A stretch of DNA of 40,174 bases, from the NCBI GenBank assembly GCA_017450685.1, contig JAFSTB010000017.1, positions 1-40,174 of the forward strand, read 5' to 3'. Of the stretch, positions 8,241 through 18,710 are shown one piece after another (position 1 is the first letter of the stretch; each line of letters starts with the position of its first letter). This stretch comes from Paludibacteraceae bacterium. GTDB lineage: Bacteria; Bacteroidota; Bacteroidia; Bacteroidales; Paludibacteraceae. Below the pieces are notes generated by a model. The model made no database searches and was not told the origin of the DNA. It was given only the letters and a program-made list of their open reading frames with translations. The translations under genes and the position numbers were made by a program.

Positions 8241-11156
8241 ATGAGAAAATACCTCTATATATTTCTGTTGGTGAGCCTTGTGGCAGGTTGTTCCACCACC
8301 AAGAACACCTCCACTCGCCGCGCATATCACGAGATGAAGGTTATTCACAATGTCTATTTCAACGGCAGAATAGCCTACAACGAGGGTTTGGATGCCATCA
8401 ATAAAGCCAACGAAGATGATTTCACTCACGTCCTTAATCTCTACCCCATCAGCAATCCCAAGACCCAACAGTCAGCCGCCTCGCAAATGGATAAAAGCAT
8501 AGAGAAAAGCCGCAAATGCATCAAGCTACACTCTATCCACGCCAAACCTAAACGCAACTCCCGCCGTATGCGCGAACCTAAATACAAAGCATGGCTGCAA
8601 CACGAGGAGTTCAACGACCAGATGTATCGCGCATGGCTCTTGCTCGGTCAGTCGGAGTTTCACAAAGGGGAATTCCTTGGCAGTATAGGCACTTTCAGCT
8701 ATGTCAGTCGTCTGTATCAGTACGACAAAGATATGGTGGCACTATGCCAACTATGGCAAGCACGCGCCTACGCCGAGATGGGATGGCTATACGAAGCTGA
8801 AGATATGCTCAACCGCGTGAAAGTGGACGACCTCAAACGTAAACATCAGTCCTTCTACTCGGCTGTCAGTGCCGACATACGCCTCAAATCAGGACAATAT
8901 AAAGAGGCTATACCTTTCGTCAAAGTGGCTCTCAAAGACGAGAACAGGCACCTCTACCGACCACGCTTTGAATATGTGCTCGGACAACTGTATGAAAAAC
9001 AAGGACAAAAAGAGCCGGCACGAGCAGCCTATAAACGCGTCATTCGTATGCAACCGGCACACGATATGACTTTTAATGCTCGACTCAGATACCACCTCCT
9101 CGCCGGAGATACACTCAAGACAATGAAGCGGTTACGCTCAATGGCTAAACTGCCCAAGAACAAAGACCTGCTCGACCAACTATACGGTGCTATGGGCGAT
9201 CTCTACCTCTCTAACGGAGATACAACACAAGCCCTCAGATGCTACACCACTGCCATTGAAAAAAGCACACGCAACGGTCAAGATAAAGCCGCTGTATTGC
9301 TCACAGCCGCTGACCTCTACTATCAACGCAGCGAATATGCCAATGCAGCTCCTTTATACAAAGAAGCTACACAGATACTTCCCAACATCGACCAACGTTA
9401 CGCCACCGCTGCACTACGCTCCGAAAACCTCGAACAAGTGGTGAAAGAAGAAACGACAGTCGCTCTGCAAGACTCACTGCAACACTTGAGTACTCTCACC
9501 GAAGAAGAACAACTGAAAGTGGCAGAACAGTTGGTGGCAGACCTGATAGCCAAAGAGACTGCCGACTCCGTCAAGACTGCCGAACAAGCACGTGAAGTAG
9601 AACGAAATAAAGACGGACTGGGTAGCGTCGATACCGGCAAAATGCTTGGCGGAAACAAAGATAAAAGTTGGTACTTCTACAACGAACAACTGCTTCGCTC
9701 CGGACAACAAGAGTTCACACGTCGATGGGGTAACCGACCATTGGAAGACGACTGGCGACGACAAAGCAAAACAGGCGGCTCCACTGCTATGATGGCAGAT
9801 AATCAAAACACGGAACGAGAAGACAACAATCCTTCTGAAGGCGAAGGAACAGAAGATACAGAAGGAAACAATGAAGGCAATGAAACATTAGCAGAGGCAA
9901 CCCCTGCGGCACAACCTACATCCGACCCACACAAAGTGGAATACTACCTGCAGCAAATACCTCGCACAGAAGAAGACGTAGCCGCTTCCAACTCACAGAT
10001 AGCAGATGCACTCTATGCATTGGTGGCTCTGTATAGAGATAAATTGGGCGACATAGAGAAAAGCAACTATAGTTACGATGAGTTCCGTCGCCGTTTCCCC
10101 GAAGAAGAACGAACAGTGGAACTAATCTATCGCCAGTACCTATCTGCTTCCAAAGACGGCAGAACAGACGACGCAGAGAGATATAAGGCAGAATTGGTGC
10201 AACTCTTCCCCTCTTCAGAACAATCCCGTATAGCCTCCGACCCAGCCTACCTGGCTTCCTTGCAACGCGCAGAACAAATGCAAGACTCACTCTACAAGGT
10301 AACATATATGGCTTATCGCAAAGGCGACTATAAAACAGTAAAAGCCAATCGCCAAGTGGCGGAAAAAGAGTTCCCGCTGACACCCCTTATGCCGCGATTC
10401 CTCTTCCTCAACGCAGTGGCATCGGCACGCACAGTCGGACAAGCTCCCTTCGTGGCTGACCTGCAAGAGATGGTCGAACGATATCCCGACCACGAACTGA
10501 GCGCAATGGCTAAAAATATGTTAGCACTGATGGGAGAGGGTATGAAAAGCCAAAAAGGCGGTGCTATGGACGGCTTGCAGACACAACGCGAACAGACTGC
10601 CGAAAAAGAGGATGAAGATGAGAAGAACACTAACAGCTTCACCTTCGAACGCAATACCACTGCATACGTCCTGGCAATCATACCGCATAACACCGATACT
10701 CTCAACCAACTGCTCTATGATGTGGCATTGTTCAACTTCACACAATTCCTCATCAAAGACTTTGACCTGCAAGCAGTCTCTCATCTGACACAAACACAAA
10801 GTGCCGTACAGATAAGCGGATTTGAAACAATGGACGAAGCCGAATGGTATATCTCGCTTATCAGTAAAGACCCGATAGTGAACGGTATGCTCCAACAGAC
10901 AGGAGGCGAACTGATGGCCATATCACAACACGACTACCAAATGCTCGGCTCTAAGTCCTTAGACCAATATAAACTCGAACTGGCACAGTCAAAGAACCCA
11001 AAAGAGAAAAAAGCCGGACAGAAAAAGAGCGTAACATCCAAGAAAAACTCACAAAAAACCGCAGCAAAGAAAACAACCGGCAAGTCTTCTAAAAAATCAA
11101 AGTCCTCTGCTAAGTCTTTTCAAAAGAAAGGCAAAAGCAACACAAAGAAAAAATAA
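8241..11156 (+). CDS. PorW/SprE-like TPR lipoprotein of the type IX secretion system
   Basis: A 971-residue protein with a lipoprotein signal peptide (MRKYLYIFLLVSLVAGC, lipobox LVAGC, Cys17) followed by a segment like the SprE/PorW start (RRAYHEMKVIHNVYFNGRIAYNEGL). Several TPR units follow (for example RFEYVLGQLYEKQGQKEPAR and ADLYYQRSEYANAAPLYKEA). Then comes an acidic low-complexity part around residues 510-560, a second TPR part, and a very lysine- and serine-rich end. PorW/SprE proteins are periplasm-facing lipoproteins needed for type IX secretion and, in some species, gliding. The lysine-rich tail of about 50 residues is unusual and could bind polyanions. A family search would settle PorW against a generic TPR lipoprotein. 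Confidence 0.7.
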   Translation: MRKYLYIFLLVSLVAGCSTTKNTSTRRAYHEMKVIHNVYFNGRIAYNEGLDAINKANEDDFTHVLNLYPISNPKTQQSAASQMDKSIEKSRKCIKLHSIHAKPKRNSRRMREPKYKAWLQHEEFNDQMYRAWLLLGQSEFHKGEFLGSIGTFSYVSRLYQYDKDMVALCQLWQARAYAEMGWLYEAEDMLNRVKVDDLKRKHQSFYSAVSADIRLKSGQYKEAIPFVKVALKDENRHLYRPRFEYVLGQLYEKQGQKEPARAAYKRVIRMQPAHDMTFNARLRYHLLAGDTLKTMKRLRSMAKLPKNKDLLDQLYGAMGDLYLSNGDTTQALRCYTTAIEKSTRNGQDKAAVLLTAADLYYQRSEYANAAPLYKEATQILPNIDQRYATAALRSENLEQVVKEETTVALQDSLQHLSTLTEEEQLKVAEQLVADLIAKETADSVKTAEQAREVERNKDGLGSVDTGKMLGGNKDKSWYFYNEQLLRSGQQEFTRRWGNRPLEDDWRRQSKTGGSTAMMADNQNTEREDNNPSEGEGTEDTEGNNEGNETLAEATPAAQPTSDPHKVEYYLQQIPRTEEDVAASNSQIADALYALVALYRDKLGDIEKSNYSYDEFRRRFPEEERTVELIYRQYLSASKDGRTDDAERYKAELVQLFPSSEQSRIASDPAYLASLQRAEQMQDSLYKVTYMAYRKGDYKTVKANRQVAEKEFPLTPLMPRFLFLNAVASARTVGQAPFVADLQEMVERYPDHELSAMAKNMLALMGEGMKSQKGGAMDGLQTQREQTAEKEDEDEKNTNSFTFERNTTAYVLAIIPHNTDTLNQLLYDVALFNFTQFLIKDFDLQAVSHLTQTQSAVQISGFETMDEAEWYISLISKDPIVNGMLQQTGGELMAISQHDYQMLGSKSLDQYKLELAQSKNPKEKKAGQKKSVTSKKNSQKTAAKKTTGKSSKKSKSSAKSFQKKGKSNTKKK

Positions 11157-11167
11157 TGACACATTGT

Positions 11168-11198
11168 TTGCACAATTAAGCAAAAAGCACTACCTTTG
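11168..11198 (+). promoter_or_regulatory. Promoter of the gyrB operon
   Basis: TTG (11168-11170), a 20-nt spacer and TACCTTTG (11191-11198). The predicted start lies near 11203, giving a 5' leader of about 95 nt that contains the alternating GC/GT tracts. Confidence 0.75.
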
Positions 11199-11205
11199 CA
11201 AGGTC

Positions 11206-11237
11206 TGTGCGTGCGCGTGAGAGCGCGTGCGCGTGCG
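11206..11237. repeat. Two alternating pyrimidine-purine tracts in the gyrB leader
   Basis: Bases 11206-11219 and 11223-11237 are strictly alternating pyrimidine/purine (GT and GC steps), separated by three bases. The 9-mer GTGCGCGTG occurs at 11211-11219 and again at 11227-11235. Such tracts can adopt left-handed DNA under negative supercoiling. Here they start just downstream of the gyrB promoter. Confidence 0.6.
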
Positions 11238-11248
11238 AAAAGCAATAA

Positions 11249-13282
<2,034 letters not shown>

Positions 13283-13293
13283 GCAAAAGCAAT

Positions 13294-13839
13294 ATGAATA
13301 TCGCCGTTTATTGCAGTGCTAAAAGTCAGATACCCGCTGCCTATTTGCAAATGGGTGAAGAGGTCGGCAAAAAAATAGCCGAGACAGGACATACTCTCGT
13401 CTTCGGTGGCGCTACAGGCGGACTGATGACACAAGTGAGCGAAGCCTACCACAATGTGCAACCTTCACACCTCATAGGTGTCATAACTCAAGGCATAGCC
13501 GACAGCGGCAGGCAATCGGATATATGCGACGAACTGCACGTAGTGAGCTCAATGAGCGAACGCAAACAACGTATGCGTGACATAGCTGACTGCTTTATAT
13601 GCCTGCCAGGCAGCTACGGCACACTCGACGAGATGATGGATGCTATCGCATCTGCCACTGTCAACGAACATCGCAAACCATGTGTCATCCTCAATTTTAA
13701 CGGCTTCTATGAACCGCTAAAAAAACAAATACAACTAATGAAGAGTATGCTCTTTATTCCTGCACAAGAACATTACTCACCGATATTTGTCGATACAATA
13801 GAAGAATTATTTGTTACACTTAATACCTTTCCTTTATGA
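13294..13839 (+). CDS. LOG-family (TIGR00730-type) Rossmann protein
   Basis: A 181-residue protein of the LOG family, whose characterised members hydrolyse cytokinin riboside or nucleoside 5'-monophosphates to the free base and ribose phosphate. Visible features are the N-terminal IAVYCSAKS, the GGATGGLMTQVS loop and the catalytic region ERKQRM ... LPGSYGTLDEM. In most members this last motif is PGGxGTxxE, so the second glycine is serine here. It lies 11 nt after gyrB. Its stop overlaps the first possible start of the next gene. Confidence 0.85.
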   Translation: MNIAVYCSAKSQIPAAYLQMGEEVGKKIAETGHTLVFGGATGGLMTQVSEAYHNVQPSHLIGVITQGIADSGRQSDICDELHVVSSMSERKQRMRDIADCFICLPGSYGTLDEMMDAIASATVNEHRKPCVILNFNGFYEPLKKQIQLMKSMLFIPAQEHYSPIFVDTIEELFVTLNTFPL

Positions 13840-13880
13840 ATCCGTTCTTTTTTTTGAACGCCTTTTTAACGCGTAAGTTA

Positions 13881-14858
13881 ATGAGCACCGTCTCGTTTGA
13901 GAAACTGATTGATTCGATGCCCGAACAAGCAAAGCGTTATCGCCAAATTGAGCAGTCGGACAAACTCAAAGAGTACCGCGTTTTAGAGATGACTGTCAAT
14001 GGCGACAATTTTCAGTCGGCAAAAAAGAATGCCTATAGCAATCGCAAAACAAAAGCCGAATGGCTACAAAGCGATGAAGCCAAACAAGAGGCCCGCTTTA
14101 ACGAACTGAAAAACGATGCCGACATACAATTCTTCCTCGGTGCTGACAAGACGGATATACAACGAGCAGAAGCACTTGACCCAATCTTCACAGACGATTT
14201 TCGCTGGTCTTCATTCGCATCCTCACCATGGAAAGCAGGATTCGTCTATCCTACTAAAGACTTTCAAAGCAACCATACCTATACCGACGAGTTGCAGGCT
14301 TATAACGAAGGACGAAATGTGCATACGCAAGACGGCACACTCTTCATCCATACACGCAAAGAACATAAGCAAGCACCTGCATGGGACAACAAGAAAGGTA
14401 TGATAATGAAGGAGTTTAACTATACAACCGATGTTATCAATACCGGCGTACCTATGAGCCGTGACGGCGGACTGGTGATGCTCAAAGCACGATGCCACGG
14501 ACACGTTAATCACGGCGCATACCTCAGAAGCGACAAACATCTGCCGTATATATCCATCTTCGACTATCGTAACTTCCGTATGTACTGCGGATTACGTACA
14601 TCAGCAACAAACGGAAAAGAATGGCATCTGCTGGAAGGTTTACTACCCATTAGAGACATCATCTTTACCGTGGCTTGGAATAGAACAGAGATAATGTGGT
14701 TCATCAATAATATGCTTGTCTATAAGACTGCTAACAATATGCCGCACGGAGAAAAACTGTACCTGCACCTCTATTCATACCTCTTCGCACAACAACGACG
14801 CATAACAGAAGGGTCGTTAGAAGTCAAATGGGTTCGCTGTTTCAATATAAAAGACTAA
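13881..14858 (+). CDS. GH16-fold (concanavalin A-like) protein, probably cytoplasmic
   Basis: I choose ATG 13881 (MSTVSFEKLI, 325 residues). An ATG at 13836 overlapping the LOG stop would add 15 residues encoded over a T-run. Residues up to about 105 are helical and charged, and the rest looks like a laminarinase-type beta sandwich (PIFTDDFRW ... TQDGTLFIHTRKE ... FIINNMLV-like segment at MWFINNMLVYKT ... SLEVKWVRCF). The GH16 catalytic pattern ExDxxE is not visible, and there is no signal peptide, so enzymatic activity on external glucans is doubtful. It sits between a LOG gene and kdsA, which ATG 14863 follows after 4 nt. Role unknown. Confidence 0.55.
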   Translation: MSTVSFEKLIDSMPEQAKRYRQIEQSDKLKEYRVLEMTVNGDNFQSAKKNAYSNRKTKAEWLQSDEAKQEARFNELKNDADIQFFLGADKTDIQRAEALDPIFTDDFRWSSFASSPWKAGFVYPTKDFQSNHTYTDELQAYNEGRNVHTQDGTLFIHTRKEHKQAPAWDNKKGMIMKEFNYTTDVINTGVPMSRDGGLVMLKARCHGHVNHGAYLRSDKHLPYISIFDYRNFRMYCGLRTSATNGKEWHLLEGLLPIRDIIFTVAWNRTEIMWFINNMLVYKTANNMPHGEKLYLHLYSYLFAQQRRITEGSLEVKWVRCFNIKD

Positions 14859-14862
14859 AATT

Positions 14863-15651
14863 ATGTTTCTTATCGCCGGCCCTTGTGCCATAGAGAGCAG
14901 AGAGATGGTGCTATTCACAGCCGAGACACTCAAACAAGTGTGCAACAAACGTGGCTTAACTCTCTATTTCAAGTCTTCCTTCGACAAAGCCAATCGCACT
15001 TCACTTTCCGCACGCGGAGTGGGAATGGACGAAGGACTGAAAATACTGCAAGAAGTGAAGACACAATTAGAACTGCCCATCCTAACTGATGTACACGAGT
15101 CATGGCAATGCACACCGGTTGCAGAAGTAGCAGACGTACTGCAAATACCGGCGTTCCTCTCACGACAAACCGACCTGCTGCAAGCTGCTGCTCGAACAGG
15201 AAAAATAGTGAACGTGAAGAAAGGACAGTTTATGGCACCTTGGGATATGAAAGGTGCAATAGACAAAATAACTGAAAGCCGACCTGATTCCGTCAGCGGA
15301 AAAGAAAAAATATGGCTGACAGAACGCGGCAGCAGTTTTGGCTACGGCAGATTAGTGGTGGATATGACCTCTCTGGTGGAAATGCGCCGGTTCGGCTGTC
15401 CCATCGTCTTTGATGCTACACACTCAGTACAACAACCCTCATCACAAACAGGCATCACAGGCGGCAATCGCACTATGGTGCCACACCTGATGCGCGCTGC
15501 CGTAGCTGTCGGAGTGGACGGACTGTTCTTAGAAGTACACCCCGACCCCGATAAAGCCATCTCCGATGCCGCCAACCAAGTGAAACTAAACGACTTCGAA
15601 ACAATAATAGATGAGGCACTCACTATCGAAAAAGCCCTCAAACAACAATAA
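14863..15651 (+). CDS. kdsA: 2-dehydro-3-deoxyphosphooctonate aldolase (KDO-8-phosphate synthase)
   Basis: A 262-residue enzyme that condenses arabinose 5-phosphate with phosphoenolpyruvate to KDO 8-phosphate, for the lipid A-core of lipopolysaccharide. Family marks are IAGPCAIES at the N-terminus, FKSSFDKANRTS, TERGSSFGYGRLVVDM, FDATHSVQQPSSQ and EVHPDPDKAISD. The length is usual. The next gene, kdsD, makes its arabinose 5-phosphate substrate, so two consecutive steps are encoded side by side. Confidence 0.95.
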   Translation: MFLIAGPCAIESREMVLFTAETLKQVCNKRGLTLYFKSSFDKANRTSLSARGVGMDEGLKILQEVKTQLELPILTDVHESWQCTPVAEVADVLQIPAFLSRQTDLLQAAARTGKIVNVKKGQFMAPWDMKGAIDKITESRPDSVSGKEKIWLTERGSSFGYGRLVVDMTSLVEMRRFGCPIVFDATHSVQQPSSQTGITGGNRTMVPHLMRAAVAVGVDGLFLEVHPDPDKAISDAANQVKLNDFETIIDEALTIEKALKQQ

Positions 15652-15678
15652 CCAAACGCACCATCAACCAAAACAACT

Positions 15679-16647
15679 ATGACGTATTCTGAACGAGCCA
15701 AACAGATCTTTGAAGAGGAGATACACGAGTTTCAAAAACTGTCCGCCTCTATCGATTCATCGTTTGACAAGGCGGTGGAAACGATCTACAACTGCAAAGG
15801 ACAACTGGTGGTGATGGGTATAGGCAAAACAGGCATCATCGGACATAAGATGGCATCGTCCTTCGCATCAACAGGCACCGAAGCAATCTTCGTCAATGCC
15901 GCAGAAGCAGTACACGGCGACTTAGGTATGATTAACAACAACGATGTTGTGATGCTCGTTAGCAACAGCGGTACCACCAATGAGATACTCAATGTCATAG
16001 CACCACTACGCAATATAGGCTGCTCCCTGATAGCCGTCACAGGCAACCCCGAATCCAAACTGGCACAACAATGTGACCTCACTCTCTCCGTTCACGTGGA
16101 TAAAGAGGCATGCCCACTCGGCTTGGCACCAACCACATCTACCACCGCCACGCTGCTTATGGGGGACGCACTGCTCGTCTGCCTGATGGAAAAACGACAC
16201 TTCAAAGCAGAAAACTTCGCCGTCTATCACCCGGGCGGAGCACTCGGACGAAAACTGCTCGGAAGAGTAAAACACTATATGACCCATGACGTTCCACGAG
16301 TAAGGATAAACACTCCGTTCCGAGACATAGTCAAAGAGATGTCTGACAAACATTTGGGGATGACAATGGTCTTCGACGACAAACAGCCTATTGAACAAGC
16401 ACAATGCTTGGGTATAATAACAGACGGAGACTTGCGACGAGCCATACAGAAATATGACGATCTGCATATCAACGCTTCACATATAATGACACCGTCTTAC
16501 AAACATATAGCACAAGACGCTCTGCTCAGCGACGCTATGGCTATAATGGACAAATATAACATCACCACACTTGCCGTCACTGAAAAACCTGATACCGACG
16601 CTATCATTGGCATCATCTCCATTCATCATATCATCGATTTTAATTAA
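15679..16647 (+). CDS. kdsD: Arabinose-5-phosphate isomerase (KdsD/KpsF type)
   Basis: A 322-residue sugar isomerase converting ribulose 5-phosphate to arabinose 5-phosphate for KDO synthesis. The N-terminal SIS domain shows GIGKTGIIGHKMASS, SNSGTTNE and PLGLAPTTSTTATL. It is followed by HPGGALGRKLL and two CBS domains (from about residue 200 to the end), the full KdsD architecture. The start ATG 15679 lies 27 nt after kdsA, in the context AACAACTATG. Confidence 0.93.
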   Translation: MTYSERAKQIFEEEIHEFQKLSASIDSSFDKAVETIYNCKGQLVVMGIGKTGIIGHKMASSFASTGTEAIFVNAAEAVHGDLGMINNNDVVMLVSNSGTTNEILNVIAPLRNIGCSLIAVTGNPESKLAQQCDLTLSVHVDKEACPLGLAPTTSTTATLLMGDALLVCLMEKRHFKAENFAVYHPGGALGRKLLGRVKHYMTHDVPRVRINTPFRDIVKEMSDKHLGMTMVFDDKQPIEQAQCLGIITDGDLRRAIQKYDDLHINASHIMTPSYKHIAQDALLSDAMAIMDKYNITTLAVTEKPDTDAIIGIISIHHIIDFN

Positions 16648-16671
16648 AGGCATATCCCGCCTTCCTGAAAA

Positions 16672-17430
16672 ATGCTTTTCACCTCTATCGTATATGGTCC
16701 TATCCATTCGCGCCGATTGGGTATGTCATTAGGTATCAACCTAATGCCTATAGAACACAAACTATGCACCTTCGATTGCGTCTATTGCGAACTGGGATTC
16801 AACACCACAGTTTCTCACCCTATTCTTCCTACATGTGAACAAGTCAAACAAGCACTCGAACAAACACTCGCAAAACAAGTAGAACCTATTGATGTCATCA
16901 CCTTCTCCGGCAATGGCGAACCGACACTACATCCCGATTTCCTGTCGATAATACAAGATACCTGCTCACTGCGTGACCAATACTTCCCCAATGCAAAAGT
17001 CTCCGTATTGAGCAACTCTACACAACTGGCAAGAACCGACGTTCGTCAAGCGCTAATGCTGGCTGACAACCGTATCCTCAAACTCGACTCAGCCATCGAC
17101 AGCACTATGCAACTTATTGACATACCGGCAAATAAGTCACTCACAGTGGAACAGATAACACAATGGCTCATGCTCTTCAATGGCGATTTTACACTACAAA
17201 CCTGCTTCCTTCGCGGAGAACATAACGGTAGAACCATTGACAACACAACACCTCAAGAATTAAAAGCATGGTATTCAACTGTCGAATACCTGCACCCTAA
17301 ACAAATAATGATATACGTTATCGACCGTGCCACACCCGTCCGAACATTACAAAAACTGACACGCAACGAGATGGAACAGATAGCACTCCCTCTCATACAA
17401 AAAGGGTATAACGTACAAATATCTGCTTAA
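16672..17430 (+). CDS. Radical SAM protein, uncharacterised
   Basis: A 252-residue protein with the cluster motif C-x3-C-x2-C in CTFDCVYCELG (about residues 33-43), which binds the 4Fe-4S cluster that cleaves S-adenosylmethionine. The GNGEPTLHPDF segment is the glycine-rich SAM-contact motif. No extra cysteine-rich C-terminal domain is seen. It belongs to the short radical SAM proteins resembling activases and tRNA-modification-type enzymes, but the substrate cannot be read. It lies 25 nt after kdsD and 9 nt before the helicase gene. Confidence 0.85.
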   Translation: MLFTSIVYGPIHSRRLGMSLGINLMPIEHKLCTFDCVYCELGFNTTVSHPILPTCEQVKQALEQTLAKQVEPIDVITFSGNGEPTLHPDFLSIIQDTCSLRDQYFPNAKVSVLSNSTQLARTDVRQALMLADNRILKLDSAIDSTMQLIDIPANKSLTVEQITQWLMLFNGDFTLQTCFLRGEHNGRTIDNTTPQELKAWYSTVEYLHPKQIMIYVIDRATPVRTLQKLTRNEMEQIALPLIQKGYNVQISA

Positions 17431-17438
17431 CCTACATT

Positions 17439-18710
17439 ATGTATTTCGACGAACTACCCTTATCCGACGAAGTGCTGGATGCCCTATGGGATATGCACTT
17501 CGATACTTGTACACCCGTTCAAGAACGAACTATACCCATCATACTTCAAGGCAAAGATGTTATCAGTTGCGCTCAAACAGGTACAGGAAAAACAGCCGCT
17601 TACATCCTTCCTCTACTAACACAACTCGCTTACGATAACCACGATGCAGGGAAACTCAACGCCATCATCATGGCTCCAACACGAGAACTGGCACAACAGA
17701 TAGATCAACAGATGGAAGGATTCGGCTTCTATGTCCCATTCTCATCAGTGCCTATCTACGGCGGCAACGACGGCAACGCGTGGAACCAACAGACACAAGG
17801 ACTGCAACGAGGTGCGGACATCGCCATAGCAACACCCGGACGACTAATAAGCCTGATGAACATCTACAACATCGACTTTTCCGGAGTTAAGTATTTTATC
17901 CTCGATGAAGCAGACCGTATGCTCGATATGGGCTTCTACGACGACATAATGACCATCGTACAACGACTGCCGAAAGAGAGACAGACAATAATGTTTTCAG
18001 CCACTATGCCTGACAACATTCGCAGATTGGCAAAAAACATAATGCACAACCCCTCGGAAATAAAAATCGCCGTCAGCCGTCCACCGGAAACAATCCACCA
18101 ATTGGCGGTCAGCCTCTATCCGACACAAAAACTGCCAATGCTCAACAATCTGTTGGAAGATAAAAGTCTGCGCAAAGTCATACTCTTCGCAGGAAAAAAA
18201 CAACAGGTGAAAGATCTGCTCTATGCACTTAAAAAACAGCATATCGACGCACGAGCTATGCATTCCGACTTAGAGCAAAAAGAACGAGAACAGGTGATGC
18301 TCGATTTTAGAAACGGAAAAGTACCCGTTTTAGTGGCAACCGACATAGTGGCTCGCGGTATAGATGTGGACGACATCCCTCTGGTTATCAACTACGATGT
18401 GCCACGCGACGCAGAAGACTATGTTCACCGTATAGGCAGAACGGCACGAGCCGAAAATAGCGGCACTGCCATCACTTTCATCAGCCCGGACGACCAACGA
18501 TACTTCTTAAAAATAGAAAGATTCTTAAAGAAAAAAATTGAACTGCTGCCTGCACCTGAAAACATAGGCGAAACACCTACAATTTCCGAATCCTCCACTC
18601 GTTCGGGTAAAGGTTGTTCAAACGGTTGCCAACGTTCTTCACAAAACCAATCGGCACATCGTCGTAACAAACCAAAACGGGACCGGAAGGCAAGTTCTCA
18701 ACAGGCATAA
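17439..18710 (+). CDS. DEAD-box RNA helicase (RhlE-like)
   Basis: A 423-residue ATP-dependent RNA helicase. Motifs in order: a Q motif (FDTCTPVQERTIP), AQTGTGKT (I), PTRELAQQ (Ia), TPGR (Ib), LDEADRML (II), SAT (III), VATDIVARGIDV (V) and HRIGRTAR (VI). The helicase core ends near residue 370. The remaining tail is basic and low in complexity (HRRNKPKRDRKASSQQ). The last 134 nt lie antisense to the C-terminal codons of the convergent rRNA methyltransferase gene, so this tail may have arisen by read-through into that gene. It is the last gene of the gyrB run. Confidence 0.92.
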   Translation: MYFDELPLSDEVLDALWDMHFDTCTPVQERTIPIILQGKDVISCAQTGTGKTAAYILPLLTQLAYDNHDAGKLNAIIMAPTRELAQQIDQQMEGFGFYVPFSSVPIYGGNDGNAWNQQTQGLQRGADIAIATPGRLISLMNIYNIDFSGVKYFILDEADRMLDMGFYDDIMTIVQRLPKERQTIMFSATMPDNIRRLAKNIMHNPSEIKIAVSRPPETIHQLAVSLYPTQKLPMLNNLLEDKSLRKVILFAGKKQQVKDLLYALKKQHIDARAMHSDLEQKEREQVMLDFRNGKVPVLVATDIVARGIDVDDIPLVINYDVPRDAEDYVHRIGRTARAENSGTAITFISPDDQRYFLKIERFLKKKIELLPAPENIGETPTISESSTRSGKGCSNGCQRSSQNQSAHRRNKPKRDRKASSQQA

